Below the pieces are notes generated by a model. It had not been told where the DNA came from, made no database searches, and was given only the letters and a program-made list of their open reading frames with translations. A DNA stretch of 64,000 nucleotides from assembly GCA_947375135.1 (NCBI GenBank), contig CANCER010000001.1, positions 186,001 through 250,000 on the forward strand, written 5' to 3'. Each line of letters starts with the position of its first letter. Positions within the stretch are counted from its first letter, which is position 1. This document shows, one piece after another, positions 42,267-51,010 of this stretch. Source of the stretch: Comamonadaceae bacterium (lineage in GTDB: Bacteria; Pseudomonadota; Gammaproteobacteria; Burkholderiales; Burkholderiaceae_C). A program made the position numbers and the translations under genes.

Positions 42267-44948
42267 ATGATCACCCCACTTTTTCCCCGTAAAAAGTCTT
42301 TGGCTTTGGCAGACCTTGCCAGTTGCATGCTGTTGATTTGGTGCAGCTGTGCGGCTGCGCAGGAAAATGCCACGGACAAGCCGCAACTTGCACTGGATTC
42401 TTCCAGTGTGGCGCTGGACTTCAATGCACAGTTCCTGAGGCGCAATCCTGGCGGACCCCAAGTGGACTTGAGCCGCTTCAGCCTGGGCAACCCGGTGCAG
42501 CCGGGCAATTACCGCGCCGACATTTACCTCAACGGCAATTGGTTGCTGCGCACCGATGTGTTGATCAAGATTGCGGGCCAGGGCTTGCAGGCTTATGCCT
42601 GTCTCAACCAGGCGATGGTGCACCGCTTGGGTATCGACCCTGCCGCCCTGAGTCTGCCGGCGCAAGGCATGTTGGGGATGCGCCCTGCGGGCGCTGCAGC
42701 GCAGCCGGGCAGCGACGAACCGCCCCCGCCATGCCTGGCGCTGGACCAGATTATTGAAGGGGGTACTTCGAATTTTGAGGTCTCGGATCAGCGCCTGGAC
42801 CTCACCGTGCCACAGGCCCTGATAGCAAGGCGTGCGCGGGGCTATGTGGACCCGCGAAGCTGGGACTACGGAGTCAACGCGGCGCTGCTGAACTACCACT
42901 TGAACAGCTACCAGACGAATACCGGCGGCAGCGACACCTCCCAAAACTACCTCGGGCTCAATGCGGGCGTCAATATCGGAGGCTGGCAATTGCGCCATGA
43001 CGGTAATCTGGTGGATAGCAATGGCTCCGGCTCCACCTACCATGACATCAACAACTATCTGCGGCACGACGTAGTGGACTGGCGCTCCACCATGGTGCTG
43101 GGCGACGCCTATACCGATGGCCAGTTGTTTGACAGCTACGGTCTGCGAGGCGCGACACTTGCCAGTGACGACCGCATGCTGCCGGACTCACTGCGCGGCT
43201 TTGCACCCACCATTCGCGGCCAGGCCTTCTCGCAGGCGATTGTGCAGGTGCGGCAGAACGGCGCTTTGCTCTACGAGACCAGTGTGCCGCCGGGCCCCTT
43301 TGTCATCAATGACCTCTTCCCCACCGGTTACGGTGGTGACTTGGAGGTGACCGTGACCGAGGCCGATGGCAGCCGGCGTGTGACGCAGGTGCCCTACGCG
43401 TCCGTACCGCAGTTGTTGCGCGAAGGTGGCTACCGCTACAGCCTGTCGGGCGGGGAATACCGCCAATCGGTGGCGGGCGGCCTCAACGTGGTACAGGGGC
43501 AGCTGCAGTATGGGCTGAGCAACACCTTCACCGCCGAAGGCGGATTTGCCGCAACCAAGGAATACCAGGCCTTGTTGCTGGGTGGCGCGTTCAATACACC
43601 GCTGGGTGCCGTGTCGCTGGACTACACGCATTCGCAGTTCACCCCGCCAGGGCAGCCGACCCTGAGCGGCGATAGCTGGCGGGCAAGCTGGTCCAAATTG
43701 CTGGAGCCCACCGCAACCAGTTTCAGTCTGGCCGCCTACCGCTACTCTTCCGAGAACTTCTACACGCTGCACGACGTGTCCAGCACGCTGGACCAAATAG
43801 CGAGCGGGACATTTGGCGGCACCGCCAGCAACCGTATTCAAAGCAGCCTCAAGCTCGCAGTGAGCCAGCGCTTGGGGCGCTGGGGTTGGCTGCATCTGAC
43901 GGGTTCCGACACCTCGTATTGGGCCTATGCGGGGCGTAGCACCAATTACCAGCTGACTTACGCGCAGCAATTCGGGCCGGTGTTGGCAAGCATTGGCATG
44001 GCACGGCAAATGGCGTCCGCTTTTCAGCAGGAGAATGCGCAGGCCTTTGTCAGTCTCACCATCCTGTTGGATGCACGGGGCAACCGCAGCGGCTCGATCA
44101 ATGTCACGCAACAGCACGATGACCTCCGTGGCGACAGCACACAAGCCAACTACTGGGGTAACGCCGGTGACAACTTCGAGTACAGCTATGGCCTGTTTGC
44201 CAACCATGCGTCTGCCAGCGATACCGCGGGCGGCAACCTCAGCTACCGCAGCAACTATGGTCAGTTTGGGGTGGGGTTCAGCAATGGTGGCGGCACCACC
44301 ACCACCACCGTTTCTGCAGAAGGCGGGTTGGTGCTGCACGCAGGTGGCGTGACCGCTTCCAACACCCTGGGCGATACCGTGGGGCTGGTCAAGGTGGAGG
44401 ACGGCGAGGGCATCGGGATTCTGGGCAGCCTGGGTGCCCCCGTGAACGCCGGCGGCTACTCGGTCGTGCGGTACTTGGTGCCCTATTCTGCGAACACCGT
44501 CTTGCTGGACATGGCACAGGCCAAGCTGGATACGCAGTTGGAGACCATAGACCAGATCACCGCACCCCACGCCGGCGCGGTGGTTCTGGTCAACTTCAAA
44601 GCCCTGCCCGGCCACTCCATTCTGATTCAGGGCCGCATGCCCGGCGGTGGGCCGCTGCCCTTCGGCGCGGAAGTGTATGACGAGCAGAACCAACAGATAG
44701 GCGCGGTGGGCCAGGCTGGGCGTCTGGAGGCGCGGGTAACGCAGGCGCAGGGCCAACTCACGGTGAAGTGGGGTGAAGGCGCAGAACAGCGTTGCGTAGT
44801 GGCCTATGCCGTGCCTGCCAACAGCGACCACCAGAACAAGATGGTGCAGCTACAGGCCGCGTGTACGCCCGTTCCCAATGCCGCTCCCAGGATGCTCAGC
44901 CAGCAGGAATCCGACTTGCCGCCACTTGCGTTGGACGGCGCCTACTGA
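42267..44948 (+). CDS. fimbrial outer-membrane usher (FimD/PapC type)
   Basis: An 893-residue usher that assembles pilins at the outer membrane. After a signal sequence ending at CSCAAAQ come the N-terminal chaperone-binding domain (VALDFNAQFL, SRFSLGNPVQPGNY), the 24-strand beta barrel with a plug (about 215-310, with GPFVINDLFPTGYGGDL) and C-terminal domains (GHSILIQGRMPGGGPLPFGA near 790). I choose the second ATG (42267), seven bases after AGGGA; 42261 is also possible. It starts 17 bp after the chaperone gene. Confidence 0.94.
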   Translation: MITPLFPRKKSLALADLASCMLLIWCSCAAAQENATDKPQLALDSSSVALDFNAQFLRRNPGGPQVDLSRFSLGNPVQPGNYRADIYLNGNWLLRTDVLIKIAGQGLQAYACLNQAMVHRLGIDPAALSLPAQGMLGMRPAGAAAQPGSDEPPPPCLALDQIIEGGTSNFEVSDQRLDLTVPQALIARRARGYVDPRSWDYGVNAALLNYHLNSYQTNTGGSDTSQNYLGLNAGVNIGGWQLRHDGNLVDSNGSGSTYHDINNYLRHDVVDWRSTMVLGDAYTDGQLFDSYGLRGATLASDDRMLPDSLRGFAPTIRGQAFSQAIVQVRQNGALLYETSVPPGPFVINDLFPTGYGGDLEVTVTEADGSRRVTQVPYASVPQLLREGGYRYSLSGGEYRQSVAGGLNVVQGQLQYGLSNTFTAEGGFAATKEYQALLLGGAFNTPLGAVSLDYTHSQFTPPGQPTLSGDSWRASWSKLLEPTATSFSLAAYRYSSENFYTLHDVSSTLDQIASGTFGGTASNRIQSSLKLAVSQRLGRWGWLHLTGSDTSYWAYAGRSTNYQLTYAQQFGPVLASIGMARQMASAFQQENAQAFVSLTILLDARGNRSGSINVTQQHDDLRGDSTQANYWGNAGDNFEYSYGLFANHASASDTAGGNLSYRSNYGQFGVGFSNGGGTTTTTVSAEGGLVLHAGGVTASNTLGDTVGLVKVEDGEGIGILGSLGAPVNAGGYSVVRYLVPYSANTVLLDMAQAKLDTQLETIDQITAPHAGAVVLVNFKALPGHSILIQGRMPGGGPLPFGAEVYDEQNQQIGAVGQAGRLEARVTQAQGQLTVKWGEGAEQRCVVAYAVPANSDHQNKMVQLQAACTPVPNAAPRMLSQQESDLPPLALDGAY

Positions 44949-45012
44949 TACCGGTCAATACCCCATGACAACACCTTTCATTACCTCCCCACTTTCTTTA
45001 GAGACGCCTGCC

Positions 45013-46032
45013 ATGCGCCAATTCTGTGATCTGTTGACGTGGCTTGCCAGGACCGTGCTCTTGATCTTGGTCGTGGCGGGCATGCAGACAAGCTTTGCAG
45101 CCAACATTGACTGTGGCCTTTCGTCGTCAATGGCATCGCCTTTTCCAGGCAACCGAGTGCTTGACTCAGGTACCCAGGTCGGCAGAACATTTTTCAATGG
45201 CAATTTGGTGGTGACGCTGACTGCATGCGCTAACACCTCGTCGAGCGCTGAGGCGTTCACGGTAGCGATTCCGGTGGACAGCACCGGCGTGGCCCTGCCA
45301 GCGGCAAGTGGCGTCGCCATCCAATCAACCGCCCTTCCAAGCGCTGCGATTGTTTCCAGCTCAGGTGGCACTTGTACGGTGGCCACTAGCGGTAGCAGTG
45401 GTGGTTCAACCTCTGTGACTTTCAACCATCCCGGGAAAACGACCTGCAATTACACAGTGACATTCCCTCTTAGCTTGAAAATGACCGCGTCGAGCAATAT
45501 TGCCGCATCCGGCATCAGCACGCTGAGCAATAGCGCCGACTGGTGGGCGTCATACGCAGATACATCTGGTCAGATCAGCACATTCAGGTCATCGTTTGAT
45601 CTGATCTCAACGGCCTGCACCCTGACCACCCCTAATGCCACGGTCACGTTGCCAACGCTGTCCACGGGTGCGCTGACTGGCGCCGTAGGCAAGACCGCCG
45701 GGCGGACACCGTTTACCGTGGCGCTTCAAGGTTGCGCCAATGGGGGGACCGCCTACGCAGCCAAGGCCACCTGGACATTTACCGCAGGACCCGCTGATCC
45801 AGCATCCATCGCCAATAGCGCCGACCCCGCCCAGGCCGCAAGCAATGTCTATGTGCAGTTGCTAGATGGCTCCCACAGCCCCATCGCCAGTGGCGGGATT
45901 TCCACATTGGCACAGGTGATTGGCAGCACTGCTTCTTCGGTCCAGCACTATGCGCAATATTACGCAGGCGCTGCCACCGTGGGACCAGGCGCAGTGAAAG
46001 GGGTTGTGGAGATCGACCTGACCTATGAGTAG
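45013..46032 (+). CDS. fimbrial tip protein / adhesin-like
   Basis: A 339-residue secreted protein. From the ATG at 45013 it begins with a normal signal peptide (MRQFCDLLTWLARTVLLIL...); an earlier in-frame ATG at 44965 would add 16 residues. The mature part has two domains, the second (about 195-339) a pilin-like module with VTLPTLSTGALTGAVG and an end of VKGVVEIDLTYE. Two-domain proteins at the end of usher operons are usually tip adhesins. It follows the usher gene directly. The receptor cannot be deduced. Confidence 0.75.
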   Translation: MRQFCDLLTWLARTVLLILVVAGMQTSFAANIDCGLSSSMASPFPGNRVLDSGTQVGRTFFNGNLVVTLTACANTSSSAEAFTVAIPVDSTGVALPAASGVAIQSTALPSAAIVSSSGGTCTVATSGSSGGSTSVTFNHPGKTTCNYTVTFPLSLKMTASSNIAASGISTLSNSADWWASYADTSGQISTFRSSFDLISTACTLTTPNATVTLPTLSTGALTGAVGKTAGRTPFTVALQGCANGGTAYAAKATWTFTAGPADPASIANSADPAQAASNVYVQLLDGSHSPIASGGISTLAQVIGSTASSVQHYAQYYAGAATVGPGAVKGVVEIDLTYE

Positions 46033-46094
46033 TCCTATGCGGACGACCCCCGGCCGGTCGGCGCACCGCCGCTTGGAGCACGCGGCTTTGGACT

Positions 46095-46424
46095 TTAGTT
46101 GTAGCTGACTTCCAATACCGTTCCGGCAGCAGACTCCTGCCGCACGATTTGCGCAATGCCCTTGCCGATTGACGCCGCATCGCGGCTGACCTGTACCGTG
46201 CTGGCGAAGGCATAAGGGCGGTTGCCGCAAAGCGACGCCCTGACCGCGCCCGGCAAACCGCCCTGTGCACCAGGTGCTGCCACGGCGTCCAACTGACAAC
46301 TTGGACTCACCAAGGCGCCGGAAAAAGTGATGATTCCGCCGGCTGCTTGAGCCGCGCCGGGTTGTGCCAACAAGGCCGCAGCCCCGGCACAGACTGTCAA
46401 AAATCGCGTTGCCATCCCCATCAT
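46095..46424 (-). CDS. small pilin-like protein on the opposite strand
   Basis: A 109-residue protein with a signal peptide (about MATRFLTVCAGAAALLAQPGAAQA) and the pilin start GGIITFSGALVSPSCQL, ending VLEVSYN. It is about half the length of a normal subunit and lacks most of the central strands; a second cysteine (LCGNRP) is present. It is convergent with the tip-protein gene. It could be a minimal terminator or regulatory pilin, or a shortened gene that lost its middle. The start among 46424, 46421 and 46415 is uncertain. Confidence 0.65.
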   Translation of the reverse strand: MMGMATRFLTVCAGAAALLAQPGAAQAAGGIITFSGALVSPSCQLDAVAAPGAQGGLPGAVRASLCGNRPYAFASTVQVSRDAASIGKGIAQIVRQESAAGTVLEVSYN

Positions 46425-46544
46425 CGCCCCCAGTTTTAAAAATGAATGTAATTTTCATTTTCTACCATTTGCAGAACTTTATAAGGACCTTTACACACAA
46501 ATCAAATAACAAGTGATTGAGAATTGTCAATTTTTCGAAACAAA

Positions 46545-47465
46545 TCAACAAACCGACAGCACAAACTCCACCCCCGCACACACCGCCGCCACCTGCGCGG
46601 CGATGCATTGCTCGGGCGTGGCACGGGTGCTGTCGGGGTAGACCTCGGTGGTGCTGGTGTAGCGGGCACCGCTGATGCAACCACACAGGCCCAGCGCCTG
46701 CATCTCGTAATGGATGACGCCAGGCGCTACCTGGGGTGCGTCCAGAATGCCGCCCTGCGCGTCGGCCGGGGCAATGTGCGTCACGCGCTGCACCGCCTGC
46801 AGGATGGCCTGCTGGAAGGCCGGCTGCGGGTTTTGGGCGTCGTCCACCAGGTAAAAGCCGTCGGGGATGGTGCAGGGCACGAATGGCTTGCCATCGCGCG
46901 CGGCCACGGCCAGGCGGTATTCGGACTCATCGGTGTCGGTGGTTTCGTGCAGGTCGATGTGGGCCGCAAACTGCCCGCGCAGGGGTGCCACCAGACGCAT
47001 CAGCGCTGCGGCCTCCTGCGCCGGGCTGTTCGGGCGAAACGCGCGGTTGGGGTCTATGGCATCGAAGTTCCAGCGCTGGATGCGCTCATAGGCCCAGGGG
47101 CTCACGCAAGGAGCCACCAGCAGATTGACCCGGCCTGCGTAATCTTGCGCATGGGTGTCGAGAAAGCGCAGCGCGCCCTGTACGCCACTGGTCTCGTAGC
47201 CGTGAACCCCACCCGTCACCAACACGCAGGGCAAATCAGGTTGCCAATCGCGGCTGCGCACGGCCAACAGGGGGAAGCGCTCGTCGCCATAAACCACTTC
47301 GCCATAGGCTGATGCATCAAAGCGGGTACGAAGGCGCTCCACGGCGGCCAGAACGTCGTCCGCATAGCTGCGCTGCGCAACCTGCCGGGCGCGCCACTGG
47401 GCCCGTTCTGCCGGACCCCAGACCTGGCCGGGGGTGCCGATTGCGTAGAAGGGTGGATGGCTCAT
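46545..47465 (-). CDS. M14-type metallopeptidase / succinylglutamate desuccinylase-like protein
   Basis: A 306-residue zinc hydrolase of the M14 carboxypeptidase family. Zinc ligands lie in GGVHGYE (H-x-x-E) and HIDLHET, and DPNRAFRP carries the substrate-binding residues. The family removes C-terminal or side-chain groups from small peptides or amino acids. I start at MSHPPFYAIG (47465), because the longer frame to 47588 is not protein-like. It has no signal peptide and acts in the cytoplasm. Monocistronic. Confidence 0.85.
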   Translation of the reverse strand: MSHPPFYAIGTPGQVWGPAERAQWRARQVAQRSYADDVLAAVERLRTRFDASAYGEVVYGDERFPLLAVRSRDWQPDLPCVLVTGGVHGYETSGVQGALRFLDTHAQDYAGRVNLLVAPCVSPWAYERIQRWNFDAIDPNRAFRPNSPAQEAAALMRLVAPLRGQFAAHIDLHETTDTDESEYRLAVAARDGKPFVPCTIPDGFYLVDDAQNPQPAFQQAILQAVQRVTHIAPADAQGGILDAPQVAPGVIHYEMQALGLCGCISGARYTSTTEVYPDSTRATPEQCIAAQVAAVCAGVEFVLSVC

Positions 47466-47647
47466 GGGGAAATGTGCCCCTTGCGGGTTGCTTGAAAAAG
47501 ACGCTTGCATTATCCGGCCAGCCTGTCGCTGTGCACGGCTCGAGCGCCAGTTGCTGCCTGTGAAATTGTGGGACTTGGGCGTTCCCATGCTCTGGAAAAT
47601 GTGGTGTCAGGCCCCATATACCCCCTGTTCAACCGAAGCCCAAGCCT

Positions 47648-47849
47648 ATGTTCAACCCCATCACATCCTTGCTGTCGAGCGTCTTCCTGCCCGATGAGGA
47701 CGCGCAAGCTGCCGTGGCAGGTAGCCTGTGCCGACGGCATTGTGGACGAGAACGAACACCACCTGATCCGCAAGACTGTCGGCTTGCTGCACGTCACCCA
47801 CGGCGAATACATCGCCGCCAAGATGCACGCCAAGGCGACATCTTTGTAG
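47648..47849 (+). pseudogene. remnant of a TerB-like gene (frameshifted and shortened)
   Basis: A start with MFNPITSLLSSVFLPDEDAQ reads in one frame (47648 onward), but the conserved part VACADGIVDENEHHLIRK, LLHVTHGEYIAAKMHAKA lies in another frame and ends at 47849. The second half matches the C-terminal end of TerB-family proteins (aDG-x-V/D-x-x-E pattern). The complete protein should be about 150 residues; here the middle is missing and the frame is broken. It may be a decayed gene or a sequencing error at about 47710-47720. Confidence 0.6.
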
Positions 47850-47887
47850 GTTACCCTCCCCGCCTCACCTAGAAAAAAGGAAAAACC

Positions 47888-48136
47888 ATGAAAAAACTCA
47901 ACGTCACCATCAAGTTGGAAATGTCGGTACCGGATGACTGGGAACTGGTCGAAACCTCCGAGGGAACACCGGTCCTGAAGCTGCCCAACGGCCAGTTTCT
48001 GGATATCGCCATCGAACCCCTGTTTGCGGCCGATCCGGAAGAAACCTGGTCCAGCACGCAGGACGAAGACCAGCTCGATGACATTCTGGACATGGTCGAC
48101 AGCGAAGAGGTCGTCTACGAATTCATCACCCACTAA
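47888..48136 (+). CDS. small acidic conserved protein
   Basis: An 82-residue acidic protein with an N-terminal beta strand (MKKLNVTIKLEMSVPDDWEL), then PVLKLPNGQFLDIAIEPLF and a very acidic end (DEDQLDDILDMVDSEEVV). AAAGGAAAAACC precedes the ATG. It lies 39 bp after the TerB-like remnant and 4 bp before the next gene. No family name recalled; the pattern looks conserved in related bacteria. Confidence 0.65.
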   Translation: MKKLNVTIKLEMSVPDDWELVETSEGTPVLKLPNGQFLDIAIEPLFAADPEETWSSTQDEDQLDDILDMVDSEEVVYEFITH

Positions 48137-48140
48137 CACC

Positions 48141-48377
48141 GTGTGCCCGCTCACGCTGTGCCCGGTCAACCACAATGTACACAGCGTGCATCTGGGCGAC
48201 GGCGCACACGTGGGCAACCTGAAGCGCATAGGCGCCGTCTGGAAATTCAAGGCCGTGGGCTATGACGCAGACGGCAGCGTAGTGCCTGGCGGTGGGCCTT
48301 ACACCGACCGGCACAACACGCACATACCCGCGCCCGACGCGGCACAACTCAGTGCCGCCCTGGGCGAACCGGTCTAG
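48141..48377 (+). CDS. small conserved protein, unknown
   Basis: A 78-residue protein starting at a GTG (48141), 4 bp after the previous stop. It contains GNLKRIGAVWKFKAVGYDADG and PGGGPYTDRHNTHIPAPDAA (quoted in parts: VWKFKAVGYDADG; GGGPYTDRHN), which reads as a genuine conserved protein. No motif links it to a known function. Probable operon with the 82-residue protein upstream. Confidence 0.6.
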   Translation: MCPLTLCPVNHNVHSVHLGDGAHVGNLKRIGAVWKFKAVGYDADGSVVPGGGPYTDRHNTHIPAPDAAQLSAALGEPV

Positions 48378-48427
48378 GGCCGCCCACAGCCCTTGTTTTT
48401 TGCCGCTCAGGCCACCAGCTAGGGTTT

Positions 48428-48868
48428 ATGACTGAAGCCCTGCACATTGTTTGCCCCCATTGCCACACCACCAATCGCGTACGCGCCGACCAGTTGGGCA
48501 GCGCGCCCGATTGCGGCCAATGCAAAAAGCCGCTCTTCACCGGCCAGCCGGTGGCGCTGAACGAGGCCGGTTTTGACAAGCACATCAGCCGCAACCAGAT
48601 TCCCGTGCTGGTGGACTTCTGGGCACCCTGGTGCGGCCCCTGCCGGCAAATGGCACCGGCCTATGCGCAGGCAGCCGCCGTGCTGGAGCCCCGGCTGCGC
48701 CTGGCCAAGGTGGACACCGAAGCAGTGCCGAACCTTGCGGCACGCTTCAACATCCGCAGCATCCCGACACTGGCGCTGTTTGCGGGCGGGCGCGAAGTAG
48801 CGCGCCAGCCCGGCGCCATGGCGCTGCAGGACATCACCCGCTGGGTGCAAACCCACCTGCCGCGCTAA
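48428..48868 (+). CDS. trxC: thioredoxin 2
   Basis: A 146-residue thioredoxin 2. Two N-terminal zinc-binding pairs (CPHC and CGQC, residues about 9-32) precede the thioredoxin fold with the redox site W68-C69-G-P-C72. The cis-proline loop is RSIPTLALF. TrxC reduces cytoplasmic disulphides and helps in oxidative stress. Start at ATG 48428. Convergent with the exonuclease gene (12 bp between). Confidence 0.96.
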   Translation: MTEALHIVCPHCHTTNRVRADQLGSAPDCGQCKKPLFTGQPVALNEAGFDKHISRNQIPVLVDFWAPWCGPCRQMAPAYAQAAAVLEPRLRLAKVDTEAVPNLAARFNIRSIPTLALFAGGREVARQPGAMALQDITRWVQTHLPR

Positions 48869-48880
48869 GCGCCTGCAGCC

Positions 48881-49498
48881 TCAGGCCGCAGTGCCCAAGC
48901 CCAGCGCGTGGAACACGCGCACGGCCGCATAGGCGTCATTGGCCGCATACACCAGCTGCGCCTCGGTCAGCCGGGCATTGGCCCAGTTGCTGGTGGCGGC
49001 CTTTTTGGATTTGATGAAGCGCTGGTTGAACAGCACCGCCACCGCGCCCTTCACACCCATGTCCTTGCGGTATCCGCGCTCCCGAAACACGGTGTTGAGC
49101 TCCAGAATGCCCTGCGGCTCCACACCCAGCTTGTGGATGATGCGTTTGCGGTCATCGCCCAGGCCGAAACCGGCCTTGGCCACCCCGCCCAGCGCCAGCA
49201 ATTCGGCGCTGATGGCGCTGCAATGCGGATCACCCAGCTGAAACACCCAGGCACGCTGGGCCGTTGCCAGCTGCAGGATATGCGGCCCGTCGGACAGCTC
49301 GCCGACGCGAAAGGTTGGTTTGGACTCGGTATCAAAGCCCCAGGCCGGCGTGTCTTTCAGCTGTGCCAAAGCCTCGCGCGCGCCTGCGCCATCGGTGACC
49401 AGCGTGATGCGGTCCAGCCCCAGGCGTTCAAAGGCGGGCAGCAGGGCAATGGCGTCCTTGTCAGGGGTGGTGCGGTGGGTATTGGGTGGGGTATGCAT
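48881..49498 (-). CDS. 3'-5' exonuclease (DEDDy type, WRN/RNase D-like)
   Basis: A 205-residue single-domain exonuclease. The DEDD motifs are WGFDTESKP (Exo I), AGFGLGDDRKRI (Exo II) and LVYAANDAYAAVRVF (Exo III), with the tyrosine of the DEDDy group. It degrades nucleic acid from the 3' end. I prefer the ATG at 49498 (MHTPPNTHR); 49528 would leave only 5 bp to the divergent gene. The in vivo substrate, DNA or RNA, is not known. Confidence 0.88.
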   Translation of the reverse strand: MHTPPNTHRTTPDKDAIALLPAFERLGLDRITLVTDGAGAREALAQLKDTPAWGFDTESKPTFRVGELSDGPHILQLATAQRAWVFQLGDPHCSAISAELLALGGVAKAGFGLGDDRKRIIHKLGVEPQGILELNTVFRERGYRKDMGVKGAVAVLFNQRFIKSKKAATSNWANARLTEAQLVYAANDAYAAVRVFHALGLGTAA

Positions 49499-49533
49499 GT
49501 GGGACGTATCATCGCCGGTTAAGGACATCTCCC

Positions 49534-49842
49534 ATGAAAAAAACGTTTCCCCTGAAATTCGAAGGCAAAAACCCCGAGCGCATGCTCGAAGCCACCAAAC
49601 ACGAAATCCGAAAATACATCAAACGCGAGCGCCGCCGCGACCTGCCCGAGGGTGTGGACTTCTGGGACTTTGACTGCAAATTCGGCACTTCGCCCGAGAC
49701 CGCCAGCGTCGCCCACCTGGCCGAACTGATCCCCCTGATAGACGCGCTGGTCAAGAGCGATGGCGAACAGTTCTACGTGGAAATCCTGTCCAAGCACGGC
49801 CATCGCCAGACGCGCGAGAAGGCCGCCTCCGACGCTGAATAA
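49534..49842 (+). CDS. DUF6172 family protein
   Basis: A 102-residue basic protein matching DUF6172: MKKTFPLKFEGKNPERMLEA, EIRKYIKRERRR and EGVDFWDFDCKFG. AAGGA lies nine bases before the ATG. Function unknown; the protein is widely conserved in betaproteobacteria. Its stop is 1 bp before the likely start of the methyltransferase gene. Confidence 0.85.
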   Translation: MKKTFPLKFEGKNPERMLEATKHEIRKYIKRERRRDLPEGVDFWDFDCKFGTSPETASVAHLAELIPLIDALVKSDGEQFYVEILSKHGHRQTREKAASDAE

Positions 49843-49843
49843 G

Positions 49844-50455
49844 GTGCTGCAACCCGCCTTCAGCCCCGCCGCAGACCGCAACAAGCAAGTGATTCTGGAG
49901 GTGTTGCAGCAGGTGTTGCCTGCGTGCGGCACCGCACTGGAGATTGCCTCTGGCACCGGCCAGCACCTGGCCTGGTTTGCGCGGCACCTGCCGCAGTGGC
50001 GCTGGCAAGCCACCGACGCGCACGCGCCAGCCCTCAACAGCATAGACGCACGCATCATGCAGGAGCGGCTTTCCAATGCCCGTACGCCGCTGTTGCTGGA
50101 CGTGCTGAGCCCGGTGTGGCTGCCTGCGGATACGCCGGCGTTCGACGCCATCTACTGCGCCAACATGCTGCACATCGCACCCTGGGCCACCTGCGTGGCA
50201 CTGATGCGGGGTGCGGCACGCCATCTGGCGCCGGGCGGCCTGCTACTGACCTACGGCCCCTACCTGGAAGACGCGGTGCCCCCATCGCCGGGCAATCTGG
50301 AATTTGACCGCGATTTGCGCGCCCGCAACCCGGCCTGGGGCCTGCGCCGGCGCGAGGACGTAGAGCAGGAGGCCACCCGGGCCGGCTTGCGGTTAGTGCA
50401 ACGCTTTGCCCTGCCCGCCAACAACCTGCTGCTGGCGTGGGCGCTTTCAAGCTGA
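49844..50455 (+). CDS. DUF938 SAM-dependent methyltransferase
   Basis: A 203-residue methyltransferase of the DUF938 family. The start of the family, AFSPAADRNKQVIL, is residues 4-17; motif I is ALEIASGTGQH (about 34-44) and ANMLHIAPW is the conserved motif IV region. I take the GTG at 49844, which lies right after the previous stop; an ATG at 49760 would overlap that gene by 83 bp. The methyl acceptor is unknown. Confidence 0.85.
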   Translation: MLQPAFSPAADRNKQVILEVLQQVLPACGTALEIASGTGQHLAWFARHLPQWRWQATDAHAPALNSIDARIMQERLSNARTPLLLDVLSPVWLPADTPAFDAIYCANMLHIAPWATCVALMRGAARHLAPGGLLLTYGPYLEDAVPPSPGNLEFDRDLRARNPAWGLRRREDVEQEATRAGLRLVQRFALPANNLLLAWALSS

Positions 50456-50601
50456 CGCGCCTGTAAAGCCCGGAGCCCGGGGCCCGGGCCGCGTCCTGGA
50501 GGTCATACGCCGCTACATTTGCTTGCAATTGATCTGCCCGGCTTTACAAGGCTGACACGCACAGGGTGGAGGATGGACGTCTGTTCACTTCAAAGATTGT
50601 T

Positions 50602-50994
50602 ATGAAAACGTTCTCTGCCACCGTATGTGCCATTGCAGCAGCCGCCTTGCTGACCGGCAGCCTGTCGTTTGCCGGTGAACGCGACCGTCCGGACGAATAC
50701 CAGCGCGGCAACGGCCACGGGCAACGCCACGAAGACCGGCGCGACAACCGCCAGTTGGACCCACGCGATGGCCGCTGGAACGAGCGCCGCCCCGACTACA
50801 ACGCACGCGGCCCGGAATTCCACCGCGGCGGCTACATCTCCCGCGAATACCGTGACCGCGCCTACGAGGTGGATTACCGCGAGCACCACCTCAGCCGTCC
50901 GCCCCAGGGTCACCGTTGGGTGCAGGTGGGCGCAGACTATGTGCTGATCGCCATTGCCACCGGCGTGATTGCCAACATCATCCTGAATCACTAG
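50602..50994 (+). CDS. RcnB family periplasmic protein
   Basis: A 130-residue secreted protein. A signal peptide (MKTFSATVCAIAAAALLTG...) is followed by a strongly charged, low-complexity region (D, R, N, G, H) and the RcnB end LSRPPQGHRWVQVGADYVLI, with a last hydrophobic helix. In E. coli RcnB helps nickel and cobalt homeostasis; this copy has only the family fold. Start at ATG 50602, with weak ribosome binding site. Single gene. Confidence 0.88.
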   Translation: MKTFSATVCAIAAAALLTGSLSFAGERDRPDEYQRGNGHGQRHEDRRDNRQLDPRDGRWNERRPDYNARGPEFHRGGYISREYRDRAYEVDYREHHLSRPPQGHRWVQVGADYVLIAIATGVIANIILNH

Positions 50995-51010
50995 GGCCTA
51001 TACTTTTGGC

